Shown here: positions 16,348-24,989 of the stretch, piece after piece
Position numbering within the stretch: the stretch's first letter is position 1
How the letters are laid out: every line of letters begins with the position of its first letter
Assembly: GCF_000687145.1 (NCBI RefSeq)
Contig: NZ_JMFG01000008.1
Location: 64,878 to 128,877 of the forward strand
From: Thermoanaerobaculum aquaticum
GTDB taxonomy: Bacteria > Acidobacteriota > Thermoanaerobaculia > Thermoanaerobaculales > Thermoanaerobaculaceae
DNA: 64,000 bases
Reading direction: 5' to 3'
Position numbers and translations under genes: made by a program
Notes under the pieces: model-generated
What the model was told of the DNA's origin: nothing
What the model saw: only the letters and a program-made list of their open reading frames with translations
Databases searched by the model: none

Positions 16348-16727
16348 GCCCGTTCCAGCTCCAAACCACGAACTGGCTTCGCGGGACCGAGTGTGGGGAT
16401 TTGGCGCATTCGCGGCGGAGCAAGGACGAAAATTGCGGAACCGCGCTCAATCGCAACGTTAAAGGAAAACTGAGGAACCCGCACGAAAAATGTGGGACCT
16501 GCGCTCCGTCGCAGTCTTTTTTCTGTTAGCCGGCGCAGGAGCGCCGGCCCCACACGCGGAGCGGCGGCCCCACATCCAACGCGGGGGGCCAAGCCGGCCA
16601 CGCATGGGCGGGGGAGCGTGGCCGTGCCCCCCGCAAAAGAAGCGGCCGGACTCGCCACTCCGCGGGCGGTGGGGCCGGGGGGCGGAGAACGAGTCGTAGG
16701 CCGTATGGCCCAAACTCGCTTTGGGCA
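16348..16727. repeat. Intergenic region with diverged short GC-rich repeat units
   Basis: No gene is visible here. At least five related units of about 20 bp occur: three in minus orientation (about 16427-16448, 16464-16483, 16484-16505; core GCGGGTTCC-n-CA followed by TTTTC) and two in plus orientation (about 16538-16575; core GAGCGCCGGCCCCACA and GAGCGGCGGCCCCACA). Two closely related units recur at about 51268-51313, so this is a dispersed family and not a local duplication. Confidence 0.55.
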
Positions 16728-16806
16728 TGGCGGGGCTGGCCGGACTCGAACCGGCGACACGCGGTTTAGGAAACCGCTGCTCTATCCGTTACTGAGCTAC
16801 AGCCCC
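16728..16806 (-). tRNA. tRNA-Arg (anticodon CCT)
   Basis: A cloverleaf folds on the minus strand: acceptor GGGGCTG pairs with CAGCCCC, D stem GCTC/GAGC, anticodon stem GCGGT/ACCGC with loop TTCCTAA (anticodon CCT, reads AGG), T stem GCCGG/CCGGC with loop TTCGAGT, discriminator G and an encoded CCA. Total 79 nt including CCA. It stands alone, downstream of acyP on the same strand. Confidence 0.95.
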
Positions 16807-16857
16807 GCCGCAATGGTAGCCTCGAAACCCCGTGGGCACAAGGGCGAAGCCCGAAGG

Positions 16858-17151
16858 TTACGAACGGCGGGATGAGAGAATCACAAAACCTTGGTTGGCG
16901 GGTGGTTCGGTTTCTTCCACTTCCACCATGGTGACGTTGGCCATCACCGGCCCTCGCCATAGCAAGGCTTCTAAGCGGTTCAAGGCGCCCTCGTCACCGG
17001 TGGCCACCACTTCCACCCGTCCATCCCCCAAGTTGCGGACAAAACCCGACAAACCCAGGCGTTGAGCTTCGCGGTACACGAAATAGCGAAAGCCCACACC
17101 TTGGACGCGCCCCGCGACCAAAAAGCGCCGTGTGCGAATCGTGTCGCTCAC
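16858..17151 (-). CDS. acyP: Acylphosphatase
   Basis: A 97-residue enzyme that hydrolyses the carboxyl-phosphate bond of acyl phosphates. The signature [16 protein letters not shown] carries the phosphate-binding Arg, and [13 protein letters not shown] carries the catalytic Asn. The GTG at 17151 is preferred because family members start close to the first beta strand and a -10 box sits just upstream; a much longer frame continues upstream without family similarity. It lies between tRNA-Arg and the divergent fadN promoter region. Confidence 0.92.
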   Translation of the reverse strand: MSDTIRTRRFLVAGRVQGVGFRYFVYREAQRLGLSGFVRNLGDGRVEVVATGDEGALNRLEALLWRGPVMANVTMVEVEETEPPANQGFVILSSRRS

Positions 17152-17161
17152 CGTCACAGCA

Positions 17162-17167
17162 ATTGTA
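17162..17167 (-). promoter_or_regulatory. -10 element of acyP
   Basis: TACAAT on the minus strand ends 10 nt before the acyP GTG, giving a leader of about 3 nt. No clear -35 is visible. Confidence 0.35.
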
Positions 17168-17227
17168 ACAAGGCCGCGCTTCAACCGTGCCACCCATGAA
17201 CCGCTCCGGCTCCCTACGGCGCCGACC

Positions 17228-17256
17228 TTGCGTTGCCGTAGGCCCTGTGGCAAACT
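17228..17256 (+). promoter_or_regulatory. Candidate fadNA promoter
   Basis: TTGCGT (17228-17233), a 17-bp spacer and CAAACT (17251-17256) place the start near 17263, inside the palindromic operator. The boxes are moderate matches only. Confidence 0.35.
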
Positions 17257-17273
17257 GAACGAGTGTTCATTCA
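17256..17273 (+). promoter_or_regulatory. FadR-like (TetR-family) operator upstream of fadNA
   Basis: TGAACGAGTGTTCATTCA is an 18-bp imperfect palindrome with arms TGAACGA and TCATTCA (6 of 7 paired). It matches the Bacillus-type FadR consensus as I recall it (TGAATGA, four-base centre, TCATTCA) at all but two defined positions. It overlaps the predicted transcription start of the beta-oxidation operon, where a repressor would block initiation until released by acyl-CoA. Confidence 0.6.
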
Positions 17274-17383
17274 GCCCTTTTTCCGCCAGCCCCCGAGACC
17301 CCAAAGCCCCGAGGCAAGCGCGCTTGCAAGGCGTCTGGAGGCTCGTTTGGGGGCGCGTGAGATTGCCATGAAAGGAGGAGCCC

Positions 17384-19798
17384 ATGCATAAACCCATCCG
17401 CAAAGTGGCCGTTCTGGGCGCCGGTGTGATGGGATCGGGCATTGCTGCCCATCTCGCTAACGCCGGCGTTCCCTCCCTGCTTTTGGATATCGTTCCCAAA
17501 TTCACACCCGAGGACGAAAAAGCAGGGCTCAAGCCGGAAGATCGAGCCTTTCGCAACAAGCTCGCCCTTCAAGGCTTGGAGAACATCAAGAAATCCAAGC
17601 CGGCGTTGATTTACTCCCAAAGGTTCCTCCCGCTAATTGAGGTGGGGAACTTCGAGGATGACTGGGCCCGCCTTTCCGAATGTGACTGGATCGTGGAAGC
17701 GGTGGTGGAGCGGTTGGACATCAAGCAGCAGCTCTTTGCCCGGGTGGAGCAGGTTTGGCGCCCTGGGGTGATCGTTTCCTCCAACACCTCCGGCTTGCCC
17801 ATCCGCAAGATGGTGGAAGGGCGGTCGCCCGAGTTCCGCAAGCACTTTTTGGTCACCCACTTCTTCAACCCCGTGCGCTACATGCGGCTTTTGGAAATCG
17901 TTGCTGGCGAGGATACCGACCCGGAAGTGGTGCGCACCATGGCCGATTTTGGCCGCTTCCGGCTGGGCAAGGGCATCGTTTACGGGAAAGACACGCCCAA
18001 CTTTGTGGGCAACCGCATTGGCGTGTACGCGCTCATGGCCACCCTGCATGCAATGATCGAGATGGACTACCAGGTGGACGAGGTGGACGCCATCACCGGT
18101 CCCGCCATGGGGCACCCCAAGTCGGCTTCCTTTGGCACCGTGGACCTGGTGGGCCTCGACACCATGGTGCACGTGGTGCGCACGCTGCGCGAAGACCTGC
18201 CCAACGATGAGGGGCAACCCTACTTCCAGGTCCCCGAATTCGTCACCCGCATGGTGGAGCAAAAGATGCTGGGGCGGAAGTCCGGCGCTGGCTTTTTCAA
18301 GCGCGAAAAGGGCGCCAACGGGGAAAAGCAGGATTTCGTGCTGGATTGGAAGACCTTCAACTACCGTCCCAAGCAGCGCTATGACTTTCCTTCGCTCAAA
18401 GCCACGAAGAACATTCACGATCCGGGGGAGCGCATCAAGACGCTGGCTTTTGCTGAGGACCGCGCCGGCAAGTTCGCGTGGCGGGTGCTGCGCGACACGC
18501 TGGCCTACACCTCCCGCCGGCTTTTCGAAATTGCCGACACCATCGTGGACATTGATAACGCCTTAAAGTGGGGGTTCAACTGGGAGCTGGGGCCGTTCGA
18601 AACCTGGGACGCCCTGGGCGTGCGCACGGTGGTGGAGCGCATGAAGGCCGAAGGCGTGAGCCCGGCGCCGTGGGTGGAGGAAATGCTGGCCTCCGGAGCG
18701 GAGAGCTTCTACCGGCCAGGAGAGCTGAGGCGAGAGTACTGGGATGCCGCCAAGAAGGCGTACCTCCCCGAGCCGCGGCCGGACACCTTCCTGGTGCTTC
18801 CCGAAATCAAAAGGCGAAACCGCATCGTTTACGAAAACCCCGGAGCCTCGCTTATTGACCTGGGGGACGGCATTGGCTGCGTGGAGTTCCATTCAGCCAT
18901 GCAGCCCAAGCTCAACCCCATTGATGACCAAATCATGGAGGTCATGCACAAGGCCCTGGAAATCGGTCCCCGGGAGTTCCGCGGTTTGGTCATCCACCAC
19001 CAGGCGGAGCAGTTCTGCGCCGGCGCCAATTTGCTCATGATTCTGGAAGGCGCCACGTCCCAAGCGTGGAAGGCCATTGACGAAATGATCCGCAAGTTCC
19101 AGGGGATGACCATGGGCATGCGCTACGCTCCCATTCCGGTGATTACCGCCCCCTTTGGCTTTACCTTCGGTGGCGGCGCAGAGATCACCATGGGCGGCGA
19201 CCGGGTTTGCGCTTTGGCCGAAACCTACATCGGTCTTGTCGAGGTGGGAGTGGGCTTGGTCCCCGCCGGTGCCGGGCATGTTTTCATGTTGGAGCGCGTC
19301 TTGGAAGGGATTGACGAGCCTATCCTCGACAACCTCCCCTTCATCCGCAAGGCCTTTGAAACCATCGCCATGGCCAAGGTGGCCACTTCCGCCGAGGAAG
19401 CCCGGGAGCTCAAGTACCTGCGGCCCTGCGATCACGTGGAGCTCAACCGCGACCAGCAGCTGTGGACCGCCAAGCGCATGGCCATTGCCATGGCCGAGGA
19501 GGGCTACAGGCCACCGGTGCCCAAGACCTTCCGTTTGCCGGGGCGTTCCGGAATCGCCACCCTGCGCATGATCCTGCACAACCTCAAGCTCACCCACAAC
19601 ATCTCCTCCCACGACGAAAAGATCGCCACGCACATTGCCACCATCCTCTGTGGTGGCGACACCACCATCAACAACCCGGTTTCGGAGCAAACCATCCTTG
19701 ATTTGGAACGGGAAGCGTTCCTGTCGCTGTGCGGCGAGCCCAAGACCCAGGAACGCATCAAGTACATGCTTTTGAACAACAAACCGCTGCGCAATTAA
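17384..19798 (+). CDS. fadN: 3-hydroxyacyl-CoA dehydrogenase / enoyl-CoA hydratase bifunctional protein (FadN type)
   Basis: An 804-residue bifunctional beta-oxidation enzyme with FadN order. The N-terminal Rossmann domain has [17 protein letters not shown] at about 12-28; the dehydrogenase catalytic His lies in the [15 protein letters not shown] segment near 160, with [10 protein letters not shown] near 205. A C-terminal crotonase-like domain spans about 490-720 and includes [18 protein letters not shown] and [16 protein letters not shown]. This is the reverse of the FadB/FadJ domain order and typical of Gram-positive and many other bacteria. It oxidises 3-hydroxyacyl-CoA with NAD. AAAGGAGGAG precedes the ATG. 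fadA follows after 12 nt, and a FadR-like palindrome lies about 110 nt upstream. Confidence 0.93.
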   Translation: MHKPIRKVAVLGAGVMGSGIAAHLANAGVPSLLLDIVPKFTPEDEKAGLKPEDRAFRNKLALQGLENIKKSKPALIYSQRFLPLIEVGNFEDDWARLSECDWIVEAVVERLDIKQQLFARVEQVWRPGVIVSSNTSGLPIRKMVEGRSPEFRKHFLVTHFFNPVRYMRLLEIVAGEDTDPEVVRTMADFGRFRLGKGIVYGKDTPNFVGNRIGVYALMATLHAMIEMDYQVDEVDAITGPAMGHPKSASFGTVDLVGLDTMVHVVRTLREDLPNDEGQPYFQVPEFVTRMVEQKMLGRKSGAGFFKREKGANGEKQDFVLDWKTFNYRPKQRYDFPSLKATKNIHDPGERIKTLAFAEDRAGKFAWRVLRDTLAYTSRRLFEIADTIVDIDNALKWGFNWELGPFETWDALGVRTVVERMKAEGVSPAPWVEEMLASGAESFYRPGELRREYWDAAKKAYLPEPRPDTFLVLPEIKRRNRIVYENPGASLIDLGDGIGCVEFHSAMQPKLNPIDDQIMEVMHKALEIGPREFRGLVIHHQAEQFCAGANLLMILEGATSQAWKAIDEMIRKFQGMTMGMRYAPIPVITAPFGFTFGGGAEITMGGDRVCALAETYIGLVEVGVGLVPAGAGHVFMLERVLEGIDEPILDNLPFIRKAFETIAMAKVATSAEEARELKYLRPCDHVELNRDQQLWTAKRMAIAMAEEGYRPPVPKTFRLPGRSGIATLRMILHNLKLTHNISSHDEKIATHIATILCGGDTTINNPVSEQTILDLEREAFLSLCGEPKTQERIKYMLLNNKPLRN

Positions 19799-19810
19799 AA
19801 GGAGGCGAGC

Positions 19811-20974
19811 ATGAGACAAGCCGTGATCGTCAGCTACGCCCGAACCCCCATCGGCCGAGCCAAAAAAGGGAGCCTCAAGGACACCAGACCCGAGGAGTTC
19901 GCGGCGGCGGTTCTGAAGGACCTGGTACGCCGCACCCCGGGCTTGGACCCCGCCATGGTGGATGACTTCGTCGTGGGCTGCGCCATGCCTGAAGGCGAAC
20001 AAGGCATGAACATGGCGCGGCTCATCTGGCTTCTGGCGGGCTTCCCGGTGGATGTTCCGGCCACCACCATCAACCGCTTCTGCTCCTCCGGTTCGCAATC
20101 CATCGCTTGGGCGGCGGATGTAATCAAGGCCGGCTCCGCCGACATCATCATTGCCGGCGGGGTGGAATCCATGTCCATGGTGCCCATGGGGGGCAACAAG
20201 CTCACCGCTGACCCCGAGCTCATGGACCTCCTGCCCAACGCGTACATCGCCATGGGCACCACAGCGGAAGTGGTGGCTCGGCAGTTCGGCATTACCCGGG
20301 AAGATCAGGACGCCTTTGCCCTGCGCTCCCATCAGAAGGCTTCCGCCGCCATTGCCGCCGGCAAGTTCAAGGATGAAATCGTCCCCCTGAAGGTCCGCAC
20401 CATGGACGACGGCGTGTGGCGGGAGTTTGTGTTTGACACCGATGAAGGCCCGCGACCGGACACCTCCTTGGAGGCTTTGGCCAAGCTCAAGCCGGTCTTT
20501 GACCCGCGGGGCACCGTCACCGCGGGGAACTCCTCGCAGATCAACGACGGTGCGGCTTTCGTGGTGGTCATGTCCGAGGAAAAAGCCAAAGAAATGAGGC
20601 TGGAAATTCAAGCGTACGTGCGGCAGTGGGCGGTGGCGGGGGTCCCTCCGGACATCATGGGCATTGGTCCGGCCAAGGCGGTACCCAAGCTTTTAGCCAA
20701 GGCCAACCTCTCGCTTAAAGACATTGACCTGGTGGAAATTAACGAGGCTTTTGCTTCGCAATCGGTCTACTGCGTACGGGAACTGGGGCTTTCCGACGAG
20801 CAATTCAACGTGAACGGCGGCGCCATTGCCACGGGACATCCCCTGGGGGCTACCGGTGCGATTTTGACGTGCAAGATCATCGGCGAAATGAAACGACGCA
20901 ACGCCAAGCGGGGCATCGTCACCATGTGCATCGGCGGCGGCATGGGCTTTGCCTACCTTTTGGAAAGGCCGTAA
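19811..20974 (+). CDS. fadA: Acetyl-CoA acyltransferase (thiolase)
   Basis: A 387-residue thiolase that cleaves 3-ketoacyl-CoA. The acyl-accepting Cys is in NRFCSSGSQ near residue 92, the GHPLGATGA motif carries the catalytic His near 345, and CIGGGMG carries the second Cys near 375. NEAFASQS is also present. AAAAGGAGG sits before the ATG. It is the second gene of the fadNA operon and is followed by a likely terminator. Confidence 0.93.
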   Translation: MRQAVIVSYARTPIGRAKKGSLKDTRPEEFAAAVLKDLVRRTPGLDPAMVDDFVVGCAMPEGEQGMNMARLIWLLAGFPVDVPATTINRFCSSGSQSIAWAADVIKAGSADIIIAGGVESMSMVPMGGNKLTADPELMDLLPNAYIAMGTTAEVVARQFGITREDQDAFALRSHQKASAAIAAGKFKDEIVPLKVRTMDDGVWREFVFDTDEGPRPDTSLEALAKLKPVFDPRGTVTAGNSSQINDGAAFVVVMSEEKAKEMRLEIQAYVRQWAVAGVPPDIMGIGPAKAVPKLLAKANLSLKDIDLVEINEAFASQSVYCVRELGLSDEQFNVNGGAIATGHPLGATGAILTCKIIGEMKRRNAKRGIVTMCIGGGMGFAYLLERP

Positions 20975-20998
20975 GGCAGAAGTCCAGGAAAAAACTGC

Positions 20999-21032
20999 GG
21001 GGCGGGGGGTCTCCCTCGCCCTTTGTTGTTTG
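20999..21032 (+). terminator. Rho-independent terminator after fadA
   Basis: GGGCG (21000-21004) pairs with CGCCC (21017-21021), with a further G-run/CCC inner stem, followed by TTTGTTGTTT. It lies 25 nt after the fadA stop. Confidence 0.5.
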
Positions 21033-21074
21033 CGCACGAGTCACAACAGCCTTTCTTTTTTGTTGTTGAATGGC

Positions 21075-21080
21075 TACCAT
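21075..21080 (+). promoter_or_regulatory. -10 element, leaderless type
   Basis: TACCAT ends 6 nt before the in-frame GTG at 21087. The -35 is weak. Confidence 0.35.
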
Positions 21081-21086
21081 ACAGTT

Positions 21087-21884
21087 GTGCTGGACCACGT
21101 GGCGCAACTCGAGTACAACGTGGCATCGCTTGTCACATTTCTTTCGCAGTGGCCGGGCTGGCGCGTTTACACCGAGCCTGGTCTTGTCTGGTGCGAAAGC
21201 GCCATCGCCAACGAGGCCTTCAATAAGGTCATTCGCTGCGAGCTCGCCAACGTTGACGCCGCTTTACGGCTGGTTCGCTTACGGGATGAAGCTTTCGGAA
21301 GGGGTGCTCCACTGGCCTTTTGGGTAGGACCCCGGTCAAAACCCGCAAACCTCACCCACATTTTGGAGGAGCTGGGCTTTCGCCCCACCGCCCAAGCCTG
21401 GGGCATGGTGCGCTCCACGGAGCTTGAGCTTCAACGTCACCACCTTCCCGATGTGGAGGTTCAAATCCTCAGCGGGTACAACCTCTGGCCCTCCTGGCTT
21501 GCAGTTTTCGGCCAGGGCTTTGGCTTACCTTGGGAGGTGGCCGAAGCGTACGGCGAACAACTGGCCATAGGTTTGGGCGCAGAACAGCCCCTCATGCACC
21601 TGGCCGCCTTCATTCAGGGCAAGCTGGTAGGCACCGCCAGCATGTTTGTAGACGACGACCAGGTGGCGGGCATTTACAACCTGGCCACCGCCGCTTCCGC
21701 CCGCGGGCAAGGTGTGGGCGAGGCGCTGGTCAGCCACATCCTCTCCCAGGCCAGGGCCAGGGGTTGCCGGTGGGCGGTTCTGCGTTCCACGGCGTCTGCG
21801 TACGGCTTTTACGTTGGCGTTGGCTTCCAGCCGGTGGCCCGTTACCAAATTTACGCGGCCACGCCACCGGCAACCCTGCTCTAG
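21087..21884 (+). CDS. GNAT-family N-acetyltransferase
   Basis: About 265 residues. The C-terminal half is a GNAT domain: AAFIQGKLVGTASMFVDDD, then the acetyl-CoA loop ASARGQGVGEALVSHIL (R-x-x-G-x-G/A pattern) and YGFYVGVGFQPV near the end. The N-terminal 120 residues form a second, degenerate GNAT-like half. The frame is open from 20949, but that region overlaps the end of fadA and its terminator. GTG 21087 has a -10 box 6 nt upstream and begins the globular sequence VLDHVAQLEYNV, so I prefer it. The substrate is unknown. Confidence 0.75.
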   Translation: MLDHVAQLEYNVASLVTFLSQWPGWRVYTEPGLVWCESAIANEAFNKVIRCELANVDAALRLVRLRDEAFGRGAPLAFWVGPRSKPANLTHILEELGFRPTAQAWGMVRSTELELQRHHLPDVEVQILSGYNLWPSWLAVFGQGFGLPWEVAEAYGEQLAIGLGAEQPLMHLAAFIQGKLVGTASMFVDDDQVAGIYNLATAASARGQGVGEALVSHILSQARARGCRWAVLRSTASAYGFYVGVGFQPVARYQIYAATPPATLL

Positions 21885-21939
21885 CGCCGGGAAAAAGCGA
21901 CAATTTGGAGAATCCTTTGCTCCCCTTCCCAGGACGCCC

Positions 21940-22944
21940 TCAGGCGTTCCGGAGCACCGCTCGATACCGCACGCGGTTTTGCCGTACGTGCTCCAGCGCT
22001 TGGTTTACGGAAGCCATGGGAAACACCTCCACCTTCGGGGTAATCCCCAAACGCGCGGCTAGCTCCAGCGTTTCCTTGAGGATGGCCCGGCCGCCGATGG
22101 GCGACCCCATGATCCTACGGCGTTTGGTCAAAAGCGCCCAAAAGGGAATTTCCAGCGGCTTGGGTCCGCCAGCCACCAGCACCAAGGTACCGTCGGAATC
22201 CAGCCAGTGGAGGTAAGCCACCCAATCCTGGGGGTAAGGCACGGTGCTCAAAAGCAGGTTCAAACGATACGGAGGCGCCGGCGGACTTTGCCCAGGTTCC
22301 ACCACAAAGGCCCGGGTGGCTCCAAGCTTTTCCGCTTCCTTGGCCTTCTCCGGGGTGGTGGTGAACACCGTCACCTCGTTACCCAACCGCGCAGCAAACA
22401 GCACCGCCAGGTGGCCTAACCCACCCAGGCCAATCACCCCGACCCGCTGGCCCGAGCTCATGCCGGCGTGACGCAGGGCCGAGTACACGGTCACCCCGCC
22501 GCACAGGAGCGGCCCCGCTTCCACCGGCAGCTTTTCCGGGAACGGCAAGGCAAAGCGTCCGTCCACCTTCACATGGGAGGCAAAGCCACCCTTGCCCGTG
22601 ACGATGAGCCCCTGGTGGTGATCGCAGAGGTTTTCGTTGCCGGAAAGGCAGTCGGGGCAGGTCATGCACGCGGAAGCCTGCCAGCCAATGCCCACCCGCT
22701 GGCCCACCTCCAGCCCTTCCACCGCAGCCCCCTTTTCCACCACCCGACCCACCACTTCGTGGCCAGGCACCAACGGGTAGGTGGACATCTGCCAGTCGTT
22801 GTCAATCATGTGGATGTCCGAATGGCAAATGCCACACGCCTCCACAGCCACCAAAACCTCGTGGGGTGAGCTCACCTCCAGCTCGTACTCCAAAGGCTCA
22901 AGTTGCGCTCCTTTTTCTTTTGCAGCCCAACCTCGAACCTTCAT
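21940..22944 (-). CDS. Zinc-dependent alcohol dehydrogenase (CAD-like)
   Basis: A 334-residue MDR enzyme. The catalytic zinc ligands are in CGICHSDIH (Cys near 36) and GHEVVGRV (His near 58), and the structural zinc is bound by a four-cysteine cluster CMTCPDCLSGNENLC near 90-104. The nucleotide fold is GVIGLGGLGHLAV near 165. Its closest resemblance is to cinnamyl-alcohol/YahK-type NADPH aldehyde reductases. AGGAGG precedes the ATG at 22944 by 7 nt, overlapping the stop of the response regulator gene, so it is the last gene of a four-gene operon and may be an output of that two-component system. Confidence 0.88.
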   Translation of the reverse strand: MKVRGWAAKEKGAQLEPLEYELEVSSPHEVLVAVEACGICHSDIHMIDNDWQMSTYPLVPGHEVVGRVVEKGAAVEGLEVGQRVGIGWQASACMTCPDCLSGNENLCDHHQGLIVTGKGGFASHVKVDGRFALPFPEKLPVEAGPLLCGGVTVYSALRHAGMSSGQRVGVIGLGGLGHLAVLFAARLGNEVTVFTTTPEKAKEAEKLGATRAFVVEPGQSPPAPPYRLNLLLSTVPYPQDWVAYLHWLDSDGTLVLVAGGPKPLEIPFWALLTKRRRIMGSPIGGRAILKETLELAARLGITPKVEVFPMASVNQALEHVRQNRVRYRAVLRNA

Positions 22945-22955
22945 CGCAGCACCTC

Positions 22956-23654
22956 CTAGCTTTTTTGGGGGGAACCCCCCTCTTCCCAGCACAACCGATA
23001 TCCTAAACCACGGACCGTGACCAAAAATTGGGGGTTCTCCGCATCCTGCTCCAGCAGCCGGCGCAGCTCCATCACCGCGTTGTCCACGATGCGGCGGGAG
23101 CCAAACTTCTTCCCCGGCCGGGCAGCGGCAAACAGGTCCTCCCGGGAAACCACCGCCCCTTTGGCCCGCACCAGGGTAAAGAGCACCGTACGAGCGGTGG
23201 GGGAAAGGGCAAGGACCTCCTCACCCCGCCGCACCACCTGACGCCCCAGGTCCACGGTAAGAGGGCCCACCTGCAGGACCTCCGGGGTCTGGGCCCGACG
23301 CAACAGAGCCCGCAAGCGGGCGGCCAGCTCCGCCGGAGCAAAGGGCTTGGTCATGTAATCGTCGGCGCCCAAATCCAGGGCCATCACCTTGTCCAGGGGA
23401 TCGCTTTTGCCCGAGAGCACCAGCACCGGGGTGCGGATGCCCTCCGCACGGAGCGCCGTAAGCAGCTTGAACCCGTCCACGCTGGGGAGGGTCAAATCCA
23501 ACACCACCGCGGCAAAATCGCCGCGAAGTGCCAGCGCCAGGCCGCGGGAACCATCCTGCGCCGTAACCACCTCGTAACCTTCCCGGCTGAGAAAGCTCTG
23601 GAGCGCCTGCAAAAGCTCGCTGTCGTCCTCCACCGCTAAAACCCGCAAGCTCAT
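22956..23654 (-). CDS. OmpR/PhoB-family response regulator
   Basis: A 232-residue regulator. The receiver domain has the acidic pocket VEDD near residue 8, phospho-acceptor Asp in VVLDLTLPSVDG near 52, and Lys in TKPF near 102. The C-terminal winged helix (about 125-225) contains SPTARTVLFTLVRAKGAVVSREDL and VRGLGYRL. The start at 23654 overlaps the kinase stop by 4 nt (ATGA), so kinase and regulator are translated in tandem. The open frame extends far upstream within the kinase gene, but that sequence is not protein-like. Confidence 0.92.
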   Translation of the reverse strand: MSLRVLAVEDDSELLQALQSFLSREGYEVVTAQDGSRGLALALRGDFAAVVLDLTLPSVDGFKLLTALRAEGIRTPVLVLSGKSDPLDKVMALDLGADDYMTKPFAPAELAARLRALLRRAQTPEVLQVGPLTVDLGRQVVRRGEEVLALSPTARTVLFTLVRAKGAVVSREDLFAAARPGKKFGSRRIVDNAVMELRRLLEQDAENPQFLVTVRGLGYRLCWEEGGSPQKS

Positions 23655-24544
23655 TCCCGCTGCCCCCGGCGAAACCACAGGGTAAAGCACGAGCCTTCCC
23701 CGGGCTTTGAGTAGAGCGTCACCTTCCCGCCCTGGGCGGCCATGACCTGGGACACAATCGCCAAACCTAAGCCAAAGCCCTCCACCCCCTGGGATTCCAC
23801 AAAGGGGAGGCGGAAAAAGGGGCGGAAGATCTTGCGCTGTAAGCCAGGGGCAATGCCCACCCCCTGGTCCCGCACCCATACGGTGACCCACTCCCCCTTT
23901 TCCCCAATGCCCAGCTCCACGGTGCTCCCCGGGGGGCTGTACTTGCTGGCGTTGGTGAGGAGGTTGACCAGCGCGGAAACCGCTGCTTCCTGGTCCGCCC
24001 AAACTGAGGCATCCTCAAGGCCGGATCTCACAACCCGCTGCCCCCTCGCTGCCAAGCTGGCTTCAGTACGCCGCAGCGCCTCCCCCACCACGTGAGCCAC
24101 CGACACCGGCAGCAAACGCAAGTGCAGCTGCCCGCCGGTGAGGCGCCCCCAGTCAATGAGCCGGTGAATGCCGGCCTCCAGCACGGCCACCGCGTTTTCC
24201 AGGGCGCGGGCCTTTTCCCGATCCTCCAAGCCCGAAGCCAAAAAACGCAAGGTGGTGAGCGGCGTGCGCAGCTCGTGACTGGCTTGCGCCACAAACAAAG
24301 CCTGGTTCTTGCTCATGCGGGAAAGCTCCCGGGAAGACAAGAGCAAAAGCACCCCGCCTGCCAATAGGGCCGCTGCCAGAGGCACCAGAAAAAGAGGAAA
24401 CAGCAGGGAGCCGGGTTCCGGCAGGAGCTGCACCATGGCGAAGCTCAAAGCCAAAATCGCCACCGCCGGGATGAGCACCAACCCCACGGCAATACGCACC
24501 ACATCCCGGGGCAGGGAACCCGCCGGCAACCCCCGCCAGCTCAC
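23651..24544 (-). CDS. Sensor histidine kinase
   Basis: A 297-residue kinase with two N-terminal transmembrane helices (about 16-36 and 48-68) and almost no periplasmic loop, so it probably senses the membrane or a partner protein. Phospho-acceptor His is in QASHELRTPLT near 89, the N box is LVNLLTNASKYS near 192, the D box is VRDQGVGIAP near 227 and the G2 box is GFGLGLAI near 257; all are intact. The GTG start overlaps the stop of the upstream membrane protein by 4 nt, suggesting that small protein is part of the sensory unit. Confidence 0.9.
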   Translation of the reverse strand: MSWRGLPAGSLPRDVVRIAVGLVLIPAVAILALSFAMVQLLPEPGSLLFPLFLVPLAAALLAGGVLLLLSSRELSRMSKNQALFVAQASHELRTPLTTLRFLASGLEDREKARALENAVAVLEAGIHRLIDWGRLTGGQLHLRLLPVSVAHVVGEALRRTEASLAARGQRVVRSGLEDASVWADQEAAVSALVNLLTNASKYSPPGSTVELGIGEKGEWVTVWVRDQGVGIAPGLQRKIFRPFFRLPFVESQGVEGFGLGLAIVSQVMAAQGGKVTLYSKPGEGSCFTLWFRRGQRE

Positions 24545-24909
24545 GACGCCACACCCTCAAAGCGCCGCCAAAGGGACACCCCCCAAAAGGCGTAAGCCGC
24601 ACCAAAGAAACCATGAAAGAAAACCACCGCTGGAGGCAAGCGGAACTGGGAGGGATCGGGGATCTTTGCGGCCAGGTAAAAGCCGTAAAGAGCGTCAGCC
24701 AGGGCGTAGAGAATGAAAACCACAAAAAACCACGGGGAAAGTCCCCGGCGCAAACTCACCACCAGGCCTACCAGGCAAAAAAGCAACCAAAGGTAGGAAA
24801 ACACGCCCAACCAGGCCCATCGAGACGAAGGACCAAAGCTGGCCACCGCCACTGCTTCTCCCAAAAGTAGCAACCCAACGGCCGCTCCGCCCAGGTAATA
24901 CCAGCGCAT
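24541..24909 (-). CDS. Small polytopic membrane protein, unknown function
   Basis: A 122-residue protein with four predicted hydrophobic segments (about 5-24, 32-53, 60-80, 90-112) and no recognised family. It is the first gene of an operon with the histidine kinase, response regulator and zinc dehydrogenase, and is translationally coupled to the kinase through a 4-nt overlap. GGAGGGG precedes the ATG. A role as ligand-sensing partner of the loop-less kinase is inference from position only. Confidence 0.6.
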   Translation of the reverse strand: MRWYYLGGAAVGLLLLGEAVAVASFGPSSRWAWLGVFSYLWLLFCLVGLVVSLRRGLSPWFFVVFILYALADALYGFYLAAKIPDPSQFRLPPAVVFFHGFFGAAYAFWGVSLWRRFEGVAS

Positions 24910-24937
24910 GGTCCCCTCCTGCCTGATGCAAGCCTAG

Positions 24938-24967
24938 CAAAAAAAGGCCCGGGGATGACCCCGGGCC
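24938..24967 (-). terminator. Rho-independent terminator of the M4 protease gene
   Basis: On the minus strand a 9-bp GC stem (24967-24959 with 24954-24946) with a four-base loop is followed by a run of seven to eight T. It sits 23 nt after the protease stop and just before the next operon. Confidence 0.85.
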
Positions 24968-24989
24968 CGGAAAAAGAGGAGGCCAGGTT

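Noticed and set aside
16427..16575. Possible CRISPR array
   Set aside because: Units are diverged, in both orientations and almost without spacers; no cas genes are present.
18893..20611. A 572-codon minus-strand open frame across fadN and fadA
   Set aside because: Antisense to two unmistakable enzymes; composition and lack of motifs show a codon-bias artefact.
22964..22985. Hairpin of six G and six C near the end of the response regulator gene as a terminator
   Set aside because: On the coding strand it is followed by A residues, lies inside the reading frame, and the Shine-Dalgarno of the next gene overlaps the stop, so transcription must continue.
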